Below the pieces are notes generated by a model. That model was not told where the DNA came from, searched no databases, and saw nothing but the letters and a program-made list of their open reading frames with translations. Shown here piece by piece: positions 45,108 to 54,910 of a DNA stretch of 64,000 bases. The position numbers were made by a program, and so were the translations under genes. This stretch comes from Paludibacteraceae bacterium (GTDB lineage: Bacteria; Bacteroidota; Bacteroidia; Bacteroidales; Paludibacteraceae): positions 62,001 to 126,000 of the forward strand of contig JAFGVV010000046.1 of NCBI GenBank assembly GCA_016937795.1, read 5' to 3'. The number at the start of each line of letters is the position of its first letter. Position 1 is the first letter of the stretch.

Positions 45108-47414
45108 TTAACGTATCACCTTCACTACTTCCTGATTTACTTTTACAAAGTAAATACCTTTGCCCAGAGTAAATGAAGTTTCGTTTAGTAACGCTGTCTT
45201 TTCTGAAACTATTTGTCCACTAACATTGTAAATACGTATAAGTTCACCGGCTTCAACACCCCGTACTATTACAGCTTGTGCCGTAGTAATAGCACTGAAT
45301 TTTTCCTGTTGGGTATTGTCTACAGAAGTATTTAAACCTACAATCTCCAGATTCGCTAAAGCCGCAAGTATAGTAGCATCAGAAGCGATGGTCAAATAAT
45401 ACAAGCCAGATGCAGGAACCGAGAATGTAAACTCTGCATTGTTAAGTTCCAATAGCTTGGTGCTTTCCACAATATACTCGTTGGATGCAACCACTGTTCC
45501 TGAATTATCATTCATTGAATTGAATCCAATGGTAAGTTTGGTTGTGCTCACATCGGCAGGAATCACTGAATTCCATGCATACTGACCTTTGAAAGTATAA
45601 CTTTTACCTTCGGCAAGCATTACAGGGTAACTGTACACACCAGCAGTCGTCACGTTCCCATCCCAGCGAACAAACATAATACGTCCTGCAAAAGGAATGG
45701 TATCGATATTCACACCTGTATTCAGCGTATCGCCAAGCGAATAATAACCAGCTGGATTATCAACATATCGTACTGTGCCAGCAGCTGTGGAATTGGCTGC
45801 CACCCAGCTTGCATTTGCACATTTCCAGCCCCACTGACTTGGTACCGAACGTGCAGCTGATGTTTCGCCGCGTGCATCCCATTCAAACCCAATTGCCTTA
45901 TAGTTGAATGTATATACTTTTATTGCTTCGCCATCGCCCGATACGCATTCAATATCTATACTTCCAACCGATGATTCGAGCACAGCATCATTGTTGTTTA
46001 TTGTGGCCGAAAGAGAGGATGCTTTTGCACTAATGCTGATTTGCTCCACATCTACAGGGGACAACACATCGTAAGTTGTCACTTCTGGATCGAAAGCAGG
46101 TTCAAGTACACCGGTACTTATAGTTACAGTCGATAATCTGGCATCTGTTTCGTCGAACATTTCGCCAGCAGCCACAAAGAACCATTCGCTGTAAGGTTTC
46201 GCAGTAGCATTCAGCACGAAGGTTTTATCGTCGTAAAGACGGCTATCGACGGTAAGTCCATCAGTCCCCAACCACTTCCCTGTCATATTATTTTTCACTT
46301 CCCATATACCATCTTCGCGTTTATACATTTTCCAGACAGCTTCCGGAGAATAGTAACCCCATTCTACGTCCCAATTGCTCGAAGGTACTTTGCGCATCAT
46401 GGCATATGTAGCATCCTGAATAATATAATACAAGCTATCGTCAAGTTGGGGATTTACTTTACGCAGTAAGAATTGCTGAAGATAACCACCCTCTTCAATA
46501 CTTGGAATAATTTCGGTCAAAGCAGGGTGCTTTTCGTTGCCCGAATGATTTCCAATTACAAAATTACTGGTTTTGTGCTTCATATAATAACGTGGATAAA
46601 TCTCTACAGCTGTCAATTGAATTGTATCCAGATACTCAGTATTTCCACCACGTTCGTAACTAAAAGTCAATGGAAACAACTCTCCGTGCACAGCCGACCC
46701 AAGGGCATACACTTCTACTTTCACATTGCCAGATGTTGCAACAAAATCAGCCGGTGTAAGCGTTGTTTTGTCCACATAAAAACCATCGGGTACATTTATC
46801 TGAATATCGTAAGTATGATCTTTCCCATAGATCCTTACAGGATAAGGATTTCCATCAACTTCCACCTCGTAAATCATACCCTTTTCAAGCACAACAAACT
46901 CTGGACGGTCGTCGATAGTAGCTACCTGTGCTTTAAAAAGGCCGTTGGCGTGATCGACCCCTTTATCAGTATAAAGTGCAGAACCGTCAGTTATGTTGTC
47001 GGAAGCTAAATAAAGATTATTATGGCTTAATTTGAGACGAAAACCGACTTCATTATCTCCCTCGATAGTCCATTCTGAATAAAGATCGTTACTGGCTGCT
47101 TCAAAAATAGAAGTCCAATAATTTCCAGCATCGGCCGAATACATATTGAGATACATACCTTCGCCATTCAGCATATAATATATACCTGGTTTTCCATCAA
47201 CAGGAATAAACTCAAAAGCCTGCGATTTTTTATTGGTAAGTGCTACCACAGAAGGTTGTGTACTTGAGACACCTGCACTAACAGATGGACCAACCACAAG
47301 ATCCGAAATTGTTTGTTTAATGTTATAAAACACACCAACTTCAGGTGTAAAATTTTGGGCATTACCCAAAAGCCAGGCCGCTATAAGGCCCAATGTAAGT
47401 AATAATCTTTTCAT
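45108..47414 (-). CDS. Secreted protein with type IX sorting domain and a repeated carbohydrate-binding-like module
   Basis: A 768-residue protein starting MKRLLLTLGLIAAWLLGNAQ, a clear signal peptide; a frame to 47510 gives a less likely start. The N-terminal 350 residues hold ricin-like or propeller-like segments (AFEFIPVDGKPGIYYML, FRLKLSHNNLYLASDN). Residues about 515-690 contain a module (GRIMFVRWDG, VYSYPVMLAEGKSYTF, ASGLYYLTI) also found twice in the protein at 544-4680. The last 75 residues are a type IX C-terminal sorting domain (LIRIYNVSGQIVSEKT, KGIYFVKVNQEVVKVIR). It is therefore exported to the surface by the type IX system. Substrate and role are unknown; a glycan-binding role is inferred from the module. 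Confidence 0.78.
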   Translation of the reverse strand: MKRLLLTLGLIAAWLLGNAQNFTPEVGVFYNIKQTISDLVVGPSVSAGVSSTQPSVVALTNKKSQAFEFIPVDGKPGIYYMLNGEGMYLNMYSADAGNYWTSIFEAASNDLYSEWTIEGDNEVGFRLKLSHNNLYLASDNITDGSALYTDKGVDHANGLFKAQVATIDDRPEFVVLEKGMIYEVEVDGNPYPVRIYGKDHTYDIQINVPDGFYVDKTTLTPADFVATSGNVKVEVYALGSAVHGELFPLTFSYERGGNTEYLDTIQLTAVEIYPRYYMKHKTSNFVIGNHSGNEKHPALTEIIPSIEEGGYLQQFLLRKVNPQLDDSLYYIIQDATYAMMRKVPSSNWDVEWGYYSPEAVWKMYKREDGIWEVKNNMTGKWLGTDGLTVDSRLYDDKTFVLNATAKPYSEWFFVAAGEMFDETDARLSTVTISTGVLEPAFDPEVTTYDVLSPVDVEQISISAKASSLSATINNNDAVLESSVGSIDIECVSGDGEAIKVYTFNYKAIGFEWDARGETSAARSVPSQWGWKCANASWVAANSTAAGTVRYVDNPAGYYSLGDTLNTGVNIDTIPFAGRIMFVRWDGNVTTAGVYSYPVMLAEGKSYTFKGQYAWNSVIPADVSTTKLTIGFNSMNDNSGTVVASNEYIVESTKLLELNNAEFTFSVPASGLYYLTIASDATILAALANLEIVGLNTSVDNTQQEKFSAITTAQAVIVRGVEAGELIRIYNVSGQIVSEKTALLNETSFTLGKGIYFVKVNQEVVKVIR

Positions 47415-47533
47415 GATTTTAAATTTAAACGTAACTATAGAGTAAATAACTTGACAAATGTATTTTAATAAAAAAACATGAAGGTAGAAAATCAAGTCAA
47501 AAAAGCACACATCATAAAACTAAAAAGAAGTGA

Positions 47534-47569
47534 TGAAAAAAAAGCTTTGTCTGAAAAAAGACAAAGCTT
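47534..47569 (-). terminator. Terminator of the pfkA-phosphatase transcript
   Basis: AAGCTTTGTCT (47542-47552) and AGACAAAGCTT (47559-47569) form an 11-bp stem. On the minus strand a T run follows the hairpin. Confidence 0.85.
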
Positions 47570-47596
47570 AACAAAAAAAAGAACTTAAATTTATGA

Positions 47597-48067
47597 TTAG
47601 TGCGAAAACGAAGCAAACAGTCCTTCACAGGCATCTTCGAGTAAGTCAATTACATTTTCGAAACCCTGATCACCGCCATAATATGGATCGGGAATATAGT
47701 CAGGATTGAAATAATGCGAAAAACTTACCATCCGATGAATTTTACTGCGCTGTTCATCGGTGCGCGCAATGGATTCGAGACCGGCAATATTCTTTTCGTC
47801 CATGCCAATAAGCATGTCGAAATGATCGAAATCGGCACGGGTAACGGGACGTGACAGATGCGTGAGTTCGTATCCCCGACGAGAGGCATGATAGCACATA
47901 CGCGCATCGGGCATTTCACCCTGATGTACACTGATAAGTCCGGCTGAGTCAATTTCAAACGTATCTTCCAGTCCGTTTTCTTCCACCAAACGTCTGAAAA
48001 CGCCCTCGGCCATTGGCGAACGACAAATATTTCCCAGACAAACAAAAAGAATCTTCTTATTCGACAT
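47597..48067 (-). CDS. Low molecular weight protein-tyrosine phosphatase
   Basis: A 156-residue phosphatase with the active-site loop VCLGNICRSPMA (Cys10, Arg16) and the late general-acid segment PDPYYGGDQGFENV. Such enzymes dephosphorylate tyrosine on capsule or exopolysaccharide kinases in other bacteria, but no such kinase is adjacent here. It starts 14 bp after the pfkA stop codon and shares its transcript and terminator. Confidence 0.93.
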   Translation of the reverse strand: MSNKKILFVCLGNICRSPMAEGVFRRLVEENGLEDTFEIDSAGLISVHQGEMPDARMCYHASRRGYELTHLSRPVTRADFDHFDMLIGMDEKNIAGLESIARTDEQRSKIHRMVSFSHYFNPDYIPDPYYGGDQGFENVIDLLEDACEGLFASFSH

Positions 48068-48081
48068 TATCGGAACAAAAT

Positions 48082-49065
48082 TTAAATCGACAAAATTTGC
48101 AACACGCCGAGTAGATTTTCGTTCACCGGCTTATCATCTTTAATGGCTTTTGTAAAAGGCACATGTACAATTTCGTTGTTCACAATACCAATCATTATGC
48201 TGCGTTGTTCGTCGAGCAATGCATCAATAGCTGCCACGCCCATACGACTTGCCAATATGCGGTCATATGCTGTGGGTCGTCCACCACGCTGAATATGCCC
48301 AAGAATGGTCACACGCACATCGTAATCAGGATGTTCGTTATGCATACGTGCAGCAAGTCCATTGGCACCTCCAGTAACCTCACTTTCGGCCACAATAACA
48401 ATGCTACTGTTTTTCGATTTACGAAAACCATTATTAATAAGCTCTTCAAGTTGGTCAACTTTTGTTTCCCGTTCGGGAATAATGGCAGCCTCAGCACCCG
48501 AAGCTAAAGCACTATTAAGAGCCAGAAAACCTGCATCGCGCCCCATTACCTCGATAAAAAACAGTCGTTCGTGCGAAGTAGCTGTATCGCGAATTTTATC
48601 CACAGCTTCCACAATGGTATTCATTGCTGTATCGTAACCAATAGTGGAGTCAGTTCCATAAAGGTCATTGTCGATGGTACCGGGCAAACCAATAATGGGC
48701 ACATTAAATTCCTGGGCAAAAATACGAGCTCCGGTAAAAGTACCATCGCCTCCAATCACTACCAGCGCATCGATTCCCTCATTTTTCATATTTTCGAAAG
48801 CCTGCTGACGACCTTCCTTAGTGCGGAACTCCTGACAACGGGCGCTTTTCAGAATAGTACCGCCCTGTTGAATGATATTACTTACATTTTGAGTCTGAAA
48901 TTCTACAATTTCACCCGTGATTAAGCCTTTATATCCTCTGTAAATGGCTTTTACCCTGATACCATTGAAAATAGCAGCACGTGTTACCGAGCGAATGGCT
49001 GCATTCATTCCGGGCGCATCTCCACCCGAAGTAAGCAAACCGATACATTTAATTCCGTATTCCAT
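48082..49065 (-). CDS. pfkA: 6-phosphofructokinase (ATP-dependent)
   Basis: A 327-residue enzyme with [18 protein letters not shown] (ATP site), GGDGTFTGA, the [20 protein letters not shown] substrate region and [12 protein letters not shown]. It commits fructose-6-phosphate to glycolysis. Gly following GGDGT is consistent with ATP use. It is the first gene of a pair with the tyrosine phosphatase gene; a terminator separates it from ispH upstream. Confidence 0.96.
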   Translation of the reverse strand: MEYGIKCIGLLTSGGDAPGMNAAIRSVTRAAIFNGIRVKAIYRGYKGLITGEIVEFQTQNVSNIIQQGGTILKSARCQEFRTKEGRQQAFENMKNEGIDALVVIGGDGTFTGARIFAQEFNVPIIGLPGTIDNDLYGTDSTIGYDTAMNTIVEAVDKIRDTATSHERLFFIEVMGRDAGFLALNSALASGAEAAIIPERETKVDQLEELINNGFRKSKNSSIVIVAESEVTGGANGLAARMHNEHPDYDVRVTILGHIQRGGRPTAYDRILASRMGVAAIDALLDEQRSIMIGIVNNEIVHVPFTKAIKDDKPVNENLLGVLQILSI

Positions 49066-49102
49066 ATATTATAATATTTTGATTCTCAAATTTGAATAAA
49101 AA

Positions 49103-49147
49103 CAAAAATCCCTCATGTGTCATTCAGTAATAAATTTCACAGGAGGG
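49103..49147 (-). terminator. Terminator after ispH
   Basis: CCCTCATGTG and CACAGGAGGG (49138-49147) form a stem with one mismatch and an 18-base loop. On the minus strand it is followed by ATTTTTG. It separates ispH from pfkA. Confidence 0.65.
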
Positions 49148-49172
49148 AAGTTTTTTATGCATTTATGAATGT

Positions 49173-50045
49173 TCAATGCTTACTGAGTTCAATAAGCTTT
49201 GCTTCGACCTGCTCCATTTGCCAGCGTGGCGTGGATGTAGCTCCGCAAATACCGATTTTCTTGCTAAAATCAAACTGAATGTTTTCCAGCTCATTAGCCT
49301 CCGACACAAGGTAAGTATTCGGATTTATCGATTTGGCATGTTCGTATAAAACCCTGCCGTTTGAGCTTTTTTTGCCACTGACAAAAATTACTATATCATT
49401 TTCGTGTGCAAAGGTAGTAATATTTGGAATTCTATTGGCCACCTGACGGCAAATTGTATCGGAATATTCAAAATTCACCTTATCAGCAGTGCGTTCTTTC
49501 ACTGTTTCCACAAGATGATTGAAACCGTCGAGCGATTTGGTGGTTTGCGAAAACAAACGGATTTTTTTGTTGAAGTCTACTTTGTCGAGCTCCGATTCAT
49601 CCTCTATCACAATGGCTTTTCCTTCAGTTTGCCCGACGAGTCCGTTAACTTCTGCATGTCCGTGATGTCCGTAAATCACAATTTGTGTATCTTCCTCAAC
49701 ACCTGCCACATAAGCCGTTTTTATACGCGACTGTAGTTTAAGCACAACAGGGCACGAAGCATCAATTAATGTAATATTGTTTGCTTTGGCCAGTTCGTAA
49801 GTCGAAGGTGGTTCGCCATGTGCACGCAGCAACACTTTTACATTGTGTAGCTTCGCCATTTGCTCATGATTTATGGTGATCATGCCCATTTTTTCCAATC
49901 GGCTTACTTCCTCACCATTGTGTACAATATCGCCAAGACAGTATAATGTCTCGCCTTTGGCAAGTTCTTCTTCGGCTTTTGTAATGGCTTTTACAACGCC
50001 AAAGCAAAAACCTGATTTTTTATCAATTTCAATATTGGGTGTCAT
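49173..50045 (-). CDS. ispH: 4-hydroxy-3-methylbut-2-enyl diphosphate reductase
   Basis: A 290-residue iron-sulfur enzyme. The first cluster Cys is in KKSGFCFGVVKAITKAEEEL (Cys14), with further conserved Cys in LIDASCPVV and KIGICGATSTPRWQMEQVE. It performs the last step of the MEP isoprenoid pathway. The length and motifs are typical. It is a monocistronic minus-strand gene. Confidence 0.95.
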   Translation of the reverse strand: MTPNIEIDKKSGFCFGVVKAITKAEEELAKGETLYCLGDIVHNGEEVSRLEKMGMITINHEQMAKLHNVKVLLRAHGEPPSTYELAKANNITLIDASCPVVLKLQSRIKTAYVAGVEEDTQIVIYGHHGHAEVNGLVGQTEGKAIVIEDESELDKVDFNKKIRLFSQTTKSLDGFNHLVETVKERTADKVNFEYSDTICRQVANRIPNITTFAHENDIVIFVSGKKSSNGRVLYEHAKSINPNTYLVSEANELENIQFDFSKKIGICGATSTPRWQMEQVEAKLIELSKH

Positions 50046-50416
50046 AAAAAAGATTCTGTTTTAATGTAAAGCCATTTTCATGGCATTATGTCAATATGAA
50101 CAAATAAATTGCTGAATAGTTTTTAAGCAAGGCATGCTTTAACGAAAGATGATATTTGTTTGAAGTGAATAATATAAAACAGAGAAATCCGAATGCAAAA
50201 TTACAAAAAAATGCATGTAGAGCATGTTCGGAATACCAGATACGGACAAAATTTGCAGTTTGTTGCTGCTTGCTCTGTCAAACTGTCACATTAATGATAA
50301 TGGCATTTTTTTTGACAATAAAAGCCACTGAAAGATACTAACAGATTGTTTCTGTTGGAGATTTAATCGTGTATTTGACTAATAATCAATAATTATAACA
50401 TAAATAATCAGATAAT
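50046..50416. other. 371-bp divergent intergenic region upstream of htpG
   Basis: No gene is supported. It separates divergent ispH and htpG. I see no CIRCE-type heat-shock operator and no clear -33/-7 pair; the region around 50310-50320 (TTTTTTTTGACAATAA) is the most promoter-like by eye. Confidence 0.35.
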
Positions 50417-52471
50417 ATGGCAAAAGGAAACATCGGGGTGACGAGTGATAATATATTCCCCGTTATCAAGAAATTTTTGTACAGCGATCACGAAATTTTT
50501 CTGCGTGAATTAGTGTCGAATGCAGTGGATGCCAGCCAAAAGCTGAAAACGCTGGCTTCAGTAGGCGAATTTAAAGGCGAACTGGGCGAACTGAAAGTGT
50601 GGGTGAATATTGATAAGAAAAAAGGCACACTTACCATTTCCGACCGCGGAATTGGGATGACTGCTGAAGAAATTGAGAAATACATCAATCAGATTGCTTT
50701 TTCGGGCGCTGAAGAATTCCTCGAAAAATACAAAAACGATGCGCAAGCTATTATCGGTCATTTCGGACTTGGTTTCTATTCGTCGTTTATGGTTTCGAAA
50801 AAAGTAGAAATCTTCACACTGTCGCACAAGGAAGGTGCTGTAGCTCAGCATTGGTCGTGCAAAGGCGATCCTGAATACACGCTCGAAGACACCATAAAAT
50901 CGGATCGCGGCACTGATATCGTACTTCATATCGACGACGAAAATAAGGACTTCCTCGAAGAATCGAAAATTCAGGAATTGCTTACCAAATACTGTAAATT
51001 CCTGCCTGTGGAAATTGCTTTTGGCAAGAAAAAAGACTGGAAAGATGGCAAACAAGTAGAAACCGACGAGGATAATATCATCAACAATCCGAATCCGGCA
51101 TGGACACGCAAACCTGCCGATCTGAAAGACGAAGATTATGCTGCTTTCTATCGCGAGTTGCACCCTATGAGCGAGGATCCGTTGTTTCATATTCACCTGA
51201 ATGTGGATTATCCGTTTAACCTGACAGGTATTCTTTATTTCCCGAAAATAAAAAACAATATTGATATTCAGCGTAATAAAATTCAACTTTACTGCAATCA
51301 GGTGTTTGTAACTGATCATGTTGAAAATATTGTTCCTGAATATCTCACACTTCTGCATGGAGTGATTGATTCTCCTGATATTCCTCTGAATGTGTCGCGC
51401 AGTTACCTGCAAAGCGATGCCAATGTGAAAAAGATATCGGGTCATATTACCAAAAAAGTGGCCGATCGTCTGCAGGAAATTTTCAAAGCCGACCGTAAGA
51501 ATTTTGAAGAAAAATGGGATAATCTCAAAGTTTTCATTCAGTACGGAATGCTCAGCGATGAGAAATTCTACGAACGTGCCGAAAAATTTGCACTCCTGAA
51601 AAATGTGGACAGCAACTATTATACTTTCGAAGAATATAAAACGCTGGTTGGTGAAAATCAGAAAGATAAAAACGGTGATTTGATTTACCTTTATGCCAAC
51701 AACACAGACGAACAGTACAGTTATATTCAACATGCCAAAGACAAAGGTTACGATGTACTGGTAATGGATGGACAACTTGATGTACATGTGGTAAGTCAGC
51801 TCGAACAGAAATTCGAAAAAACACGCTTTGTACGTGTGGACAGCGATGTGATCGACAAAATCATTGTAAAAGATGAAGTAAGTCAGGTAAATCTGAGCGA
51901 CGAACAGCGCAACGCACTTGTGACTGTGTTCGAATCACAGATTCCGGCAATGGAAAAGGCCAACTTCATAGTGACCTTCGAGCAACTTTCACCTACTGCC
52001 AATCCTGTTTTTGTAACTCAAAACGAATTTATGCGCCGTATGAAAGAAATGTCGGCATTGCAGGGTGGCATGATGAGTTTTTATGGCGAAATGCCCGACA
52101 GCTATAATCTGGTGGTAAATACAGCTCACCCGGTGGTTGAAAAACTTTTGGCTGAAGAGGAAGCTGTTTGTAGCACAGAAGTAGCTCCGGTAGCTACCGA
52201 ACTTGCTGAAATAAAAGCAAAACATGACACATTGAAAGACAGCCAAAAAGATAAAAAGGACGAAGAAATTCCTGTAGCTGAAAAAGATGAACTCAGTGCT
52301 TTAGCCAAACAACTTGACGAGTTGGAAGACAAGAAAAAAGCAGTGTATCGCAACTTTGCTTCGGGCAACAAACAGGTTCGTCAGCTGATTGATCTGGCTC
52401 TGCTTGCCAATAATATGCTGAAAGGTGAAGCGCTTGCAAACTTCGTAAAACGCAGTGTGGATATGATGTAA
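50417..52471 (+). CDS. htpG: Molecular chaperone HtpG (Hsp90)
   Basis: A 684-residue Hsp90 with the N-terminal GHKL ATPase motifs ELVSNAVDAS (31-40), ISDRGIGMT and IGHFGLGFYSSFM. The middle-domain RNKIQLYCNQVFVTDH and LNVSRSYLQSD and the C-terminal dimerisation region (LIDLALLANNMLKGEAL) are present. It shows the Bacteroidetes insertion with a charged Lys/Asp/Glu-rich stretch near residues 600-640. It assists folding of client proteins under stress. It is followed by a bidirectional terminator. Confidence 0.96.
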   Translation: MAKGNIGVTSDNIFPVIKKFLYSDHEIFLRELVSNAVDASQKLKTLASVGEFKGELGELKVWVNIDKKKGTLTISDRGIGMTAEEIEKYINQIAFSGAEEFLEKYKNDAQAIIGHFGLGFYSSFMVSKKVEIFTLSHKEGAVAQHWSCKGDPEYTLEDTIKSDRGTDIVLHIDDENKDFLEESKIQELLTKYCKFLPVEIAFGKKKDWKDGKQVETDEDNIINNPNPAWTRKPADLKDEDYAAFYRELHPMSEDPLFHIHLNVDYPFNLTGILYFPKIKNNIDIQRNKIQLYCNQVFVTDHVENIVPEYLTLLHGVIDSPDIPLNVSRSYLQSDANVKKISGHITKKVADRLQEIFKADRKNFEEKWDNLKVFIQYGMLSDEKFYERAEKFALLKNVDSNYYTFEEYKTLVGENQKDKNGDLIYLYANNTDEQYSYIQHAKDKGYDVLVMDGQLDVHVVSQLEQKFEKTRFVRVDSDVIDKIIVKDEVSQVNLSDEQRNALVTVFESQIPAMEKANFIVTFEQLSPTANPVFVTQNEFMRRMKEMSALQGGMMSFYGEMPDSYNLVVNTAHPVVEKLLAEEEAVCSTEVAPVATELAEIKAKHDTLKDSQKDKKDEEIPVAEKDELSALAKQLDELEDKKKAVYRNFASGNKQVRQLIDLALLANNMLKGEALANFVKRSVDMM

Positions 52472-52491
52472 AATACATATTTCTCAAAGAG

Positions 52492-52527
52492 AAAAGCCCT
52501 GTTGAATCACTTCACCAGGGCTTTTTT
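52492..52527. terminator. Bidirectional terminator between htpG and nfnB
   Basis: AAAAGCCCTG pairs with CAGGGCTTTT around a 14-base loop. A and T runs flank the stem, so it can end both convergent genes. Confidence 0.88.
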
Positions 52528-52544
52528 TATACTTAGATTTGATC

Positions 52545-54008
52545 TTAGTTTTTCTCTTTAATCCATTTATCCATAGCCGCAGCCGCTTTGCGACCATCAC
52601 CCATAGCCAGAATTACTGTTGCGCCACCGCGCACAATGTCGCCACCGGCAAAAATCATCGGAATGTCGGTCTGCATCGAATCCTGATCGACCACAATGGT
52701 TCCCCATTTGGTGACTTCGAGACCAATCACCGATTGTGGAATAAGTGGATTAGGCGATACGCCGACACTTACAATTACTTCGTCCACTTCGATAGTTTCA
52801 GTTTTTCCGGGCACTTCAACCGGTGCACGACGACCGGAAGCATCGGGTTCGCCAAGTTCCATCACCTGAAGCACCATTTCGGTTACACGTCCCTGCTCAT
52901 TTCCTTTAAATTCAATAGGGTTACGAAGCGTCATAAATTCAATGCCTTCCTCTTTAGCATGTTTTACTTCTTCGAGTCGGGCAGGCATTTCCTCTTCGGT
53001 ACGACGATAAATAATCATGGCGCGACTTGCACCCAAACGTCGTGCTGTGCGCACTGAATCCATTGCGGTATTTCCACCACCAATCACTGCCACATGTTTT
53101 CCGAGAAAAACGGGAGTATCAGAATCTGCACTTGCAGCATCCATAAGATTTACACGCGTCAGATATTCGTTGGACGACATTACGCCCACAAAGTTTTCAC
53201 CTTTAATGTTCATAAAACGGGGAAGTCCGGCACCACTGGCCACAAACACACCTTTGAAACCTTCTTCTTTCAGGTCATCAATAGAAATGGTTTTGCCAAT
53301 AATGCAGTTGGTGATAAATTTCACACCCATTGAGCGCAGGTTTTCAATTTCCACATCCACAATGGCGTTTGGCAAACGGAATTCTGGAATACCGTATTTC
53401 AAAACCCCACCAATTTCGTGAAGCGCCTCATAAACAGTCACATCATAACCCATTTTGGCCATATCGCCTGCGAATGAAAGTCCGGCAGGACCTGAGCCCA
53501 CCACAGCAATCTTCATTCCATTAGGAGTCGCCACTTCGGGAACCGAAATCTGTCCACTTTCGCGCTCATAGTCGGCTGCAAAGCGTTCGAGGTGACCAAT
53601 AGCCACGGCTGGTTTATTCATTTTTACATGAATACATTTTGCCTCGCACTGTTTTTCCTGCGGACAAACACGTCCGCACACAGCAGGCAATGCCGAAGTT
53701 TCTTTCAGCGTTTTGGCAGCACCCAGAAAATCACCCACTTCAATTTGCTTTACAAATTTTGGAATGTAAATCCCTACCGGGCAACCCTCCATACAGGTTG
53801 GATTGGCACAGTCGATACAACGTTGTGCTTCAGCCATTGCCATTTCGGGAGTGAGTCCGAGGTTTACCTCTTCCACTCTTGTGTGGCTACGATATTCAGC
53901 ATCAAGTTCAGGCATGTGTACACGCGTTTTAGCTGTACGATCCTTTGTTTTTATTTCGTTACGTAAGTCAGCTCTCCACTGTTGAGCTCTTTCTTCGTTC
54001 AAATCCAT
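52545..54008 (-). CDS. nfnB: NADPH-dependent glutamate synthase small-subunit-like protein (probable NfnB)
   Basis: A 487-residue flavoprotein of the GltD/NfnB family. The N-terminal ferredoxin-like region carries the Cys clusters CIDCANPTCMEGCPVG and CGRVCPQEKQCEAKC for two iron-sulfur centres. Two Rossmann motifs follow, VVGSGPAGLSFAGDMAKMG for FAD and VIGGGNTAMDSVRTARRLG for NADPH. It lies 65 bp downstream of an NfnA-like gene. Together they resemble NfnAB, which couples NADH, NADPH and ferredoxin by electron bifurcation. Without a glutamate synthase large subunit nearby, an NfnB role is more likely than GltD. Confidence 0.8.
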   Translation of the reverse strand: MDLNEERAQQWRADLRNEIKTKDRTAKTRVHMPELDAEYRSHTRVEEVNLGLTPEMAMAEAQRCIDCANPTCMEGCPVGIYIPKFVKQIEVGDFLGAAKTLKETSALPAVCGRVCPQEKQCEAKCIHVKMNKPAVAIGHLERFAADYERESGQISVPEVATPNGMKIAVVGSGPAGLSFAGDMAKMGYDVTVYEALHEIGGVLKYGIPEFRLPNAIVDVEIENLRSMGVKFITNCIIGKTISIDDLKEEGFKGVFVASGAGLPRFMNIKGENFVGVMSSNEYLTRVNLMDAASADSDTPVFLGKHVAVIGGGNTAMDSVRTARRLGASRAMIIYRRTEEEMPARLEEVKHAKEEGIEFMTLRNPIEFKGNEQGRVTEMVLQVMELGEPDASGRRAPVEVPGKTETIEVDEVIVSVGVSPNPLIPQSVIGLEVTKWGTIVVDQDSMQTDIPMIFAGGDIVRGGATVILAMGDGRKAAAAMDKWIKEKN

Positions 54009-54012
54009 CTTA

Positions 54013-54076
54013 AAGAATTTACAATTTATTCATTTACAATTTCTCATTATCACATCACCACATCATCGCATCATCA
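54013..54076. repeat. 8-bp periodic array between nfnA and nfnB
   Basis: On the minus strand GTGATGAT, GCGATGAT, GTGGTGAT, GTGATAAT, GAGAAATT and GTAAATGA follow each other from the nfnA stop codon onward. It belongs to the family of short spacer arrays seen elsewhere in the window. Confidence 0.6.
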
Positions 54077-54910
54077 CTTTCTCGCTCCGCTCGCACAACT
54101 TAGTTTCTCAAGCTCCTCGCGCTCAATATCTTTATAACCACCAAGACGCATCAGCATTTCGTCGAAATCCACCAGGTGCGCATCAAATTCAGGCCCATCT
54201 ACGCATACAAATTTTGTTTTTCCGCCAATGCTTACACGGCAGGCGCCACACATTCCTGTTCCATCCACCATAATGGTATTCAGCGAAGCCACAGTTGGCA
54301 ATTCGTATTTCTTGGTGAGCAGACTTACAAATTTCATCATAATGGCCGGACCGATAGTGACACACAAATCCACTTTTTCGCGATTTATCACCATTTCCAC
54401 ACCATTGGTTACCAGCCCTTTGTTTCCATACGAACCATCGTCGGTCATCACAATTACTTCGTCGGAGTACTGTTTCATTTGCTCCTCGAGAATAATCAGT
54501 TCCTTTGTACGGGCAGCAATGACGGTAATTACTTTGTTACCTGCTTCTTTCAGTGCAGCCACAATGGGAAGCATAGGCGCAGTACCCACACCACCACAGG
54601 CACAAACCACTGTGCCGAATTTTTCGATATGTGTAGCTTTTCCGAGAGGTCCCACCATGTCGGTGATAAAATCGCCTTCGTTCAGGTCGCACAATTTAGT
54701 AGAAGATACGCCCATTTTCTGTACTACAAGGGTAATCGTTCCCTTTTGCAAATCGGCATCAGCAATGGTCAAAGGAATCCGTTCGCCCTTTTCACCCACT
54801 TTTACCATTACAAAATGACCGGCTTTTCGCGATTTTGCAATCAGTGGGGCTTCCACTTCAAACTTCACCACATTGGCCGAAAAATACTCTTTGCTGATAA
54901 TTTTGTTCAT
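54074..54910 (-). CDS. nfnA: Sulfide/dihydroorotate dehydrogenase-like FAD/NAD-binding protein (probable NfnA)
   Basis: A 278-residue protein of the PyrK/NfnA type. FAD- and NAD-binding segments include GERIPLTIADADL and VVCACGGVGTAPMLPIVAAL. The C-terminal [2Fe-2S] cluster region is VDGTGMCGACRVSIGGKTK followed by FVCVDGPEFDAHLVDFDEM. It is the first gene of a two-gene unit with the NfnB-like gene at 52545. No pyrD is adjacent, so a pyrimidine role is unlikely. The pair probably interconverts NADH, NADPH and reduced ferredoxin. Confidence 0.82.
   Translation of the reverse strand: MNKIISKEYFSANVVKFEVEAPLIAKSRKAGHFVMVKVGEKGERIPLTIADADLQKGTITLVVQKMGVSSTKLCDLNEGDFITDMVGPLGKATHIEKFGTVVCACGGVGTAPMLPIVAALKEAGNKVITVIAARTKELIILEEQMKQYSDEVIVMTDDGSYGNKGLVTNGVEMVINREKVDLCVTIGPAIMMKFVSLLTKKYELPTVASLNTIMVDGTGMCGACRVSIGGKTKFVCVDGPEFDAHLVDFDEMLMRLGGYKDIEREELEKLSCASGARK

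Noticed and set aside
50156..50341. 61-codon frame upstream of htpG
   Set aside because: Non-ATG start and no domain; lies in the likely promoter region of htpG.
50558..51787. 409-residue minus-strand frame opposite htpG
   Set aside because: It is antisense to a well-conserved Hsp90 gene and has skewed composition with no domain.
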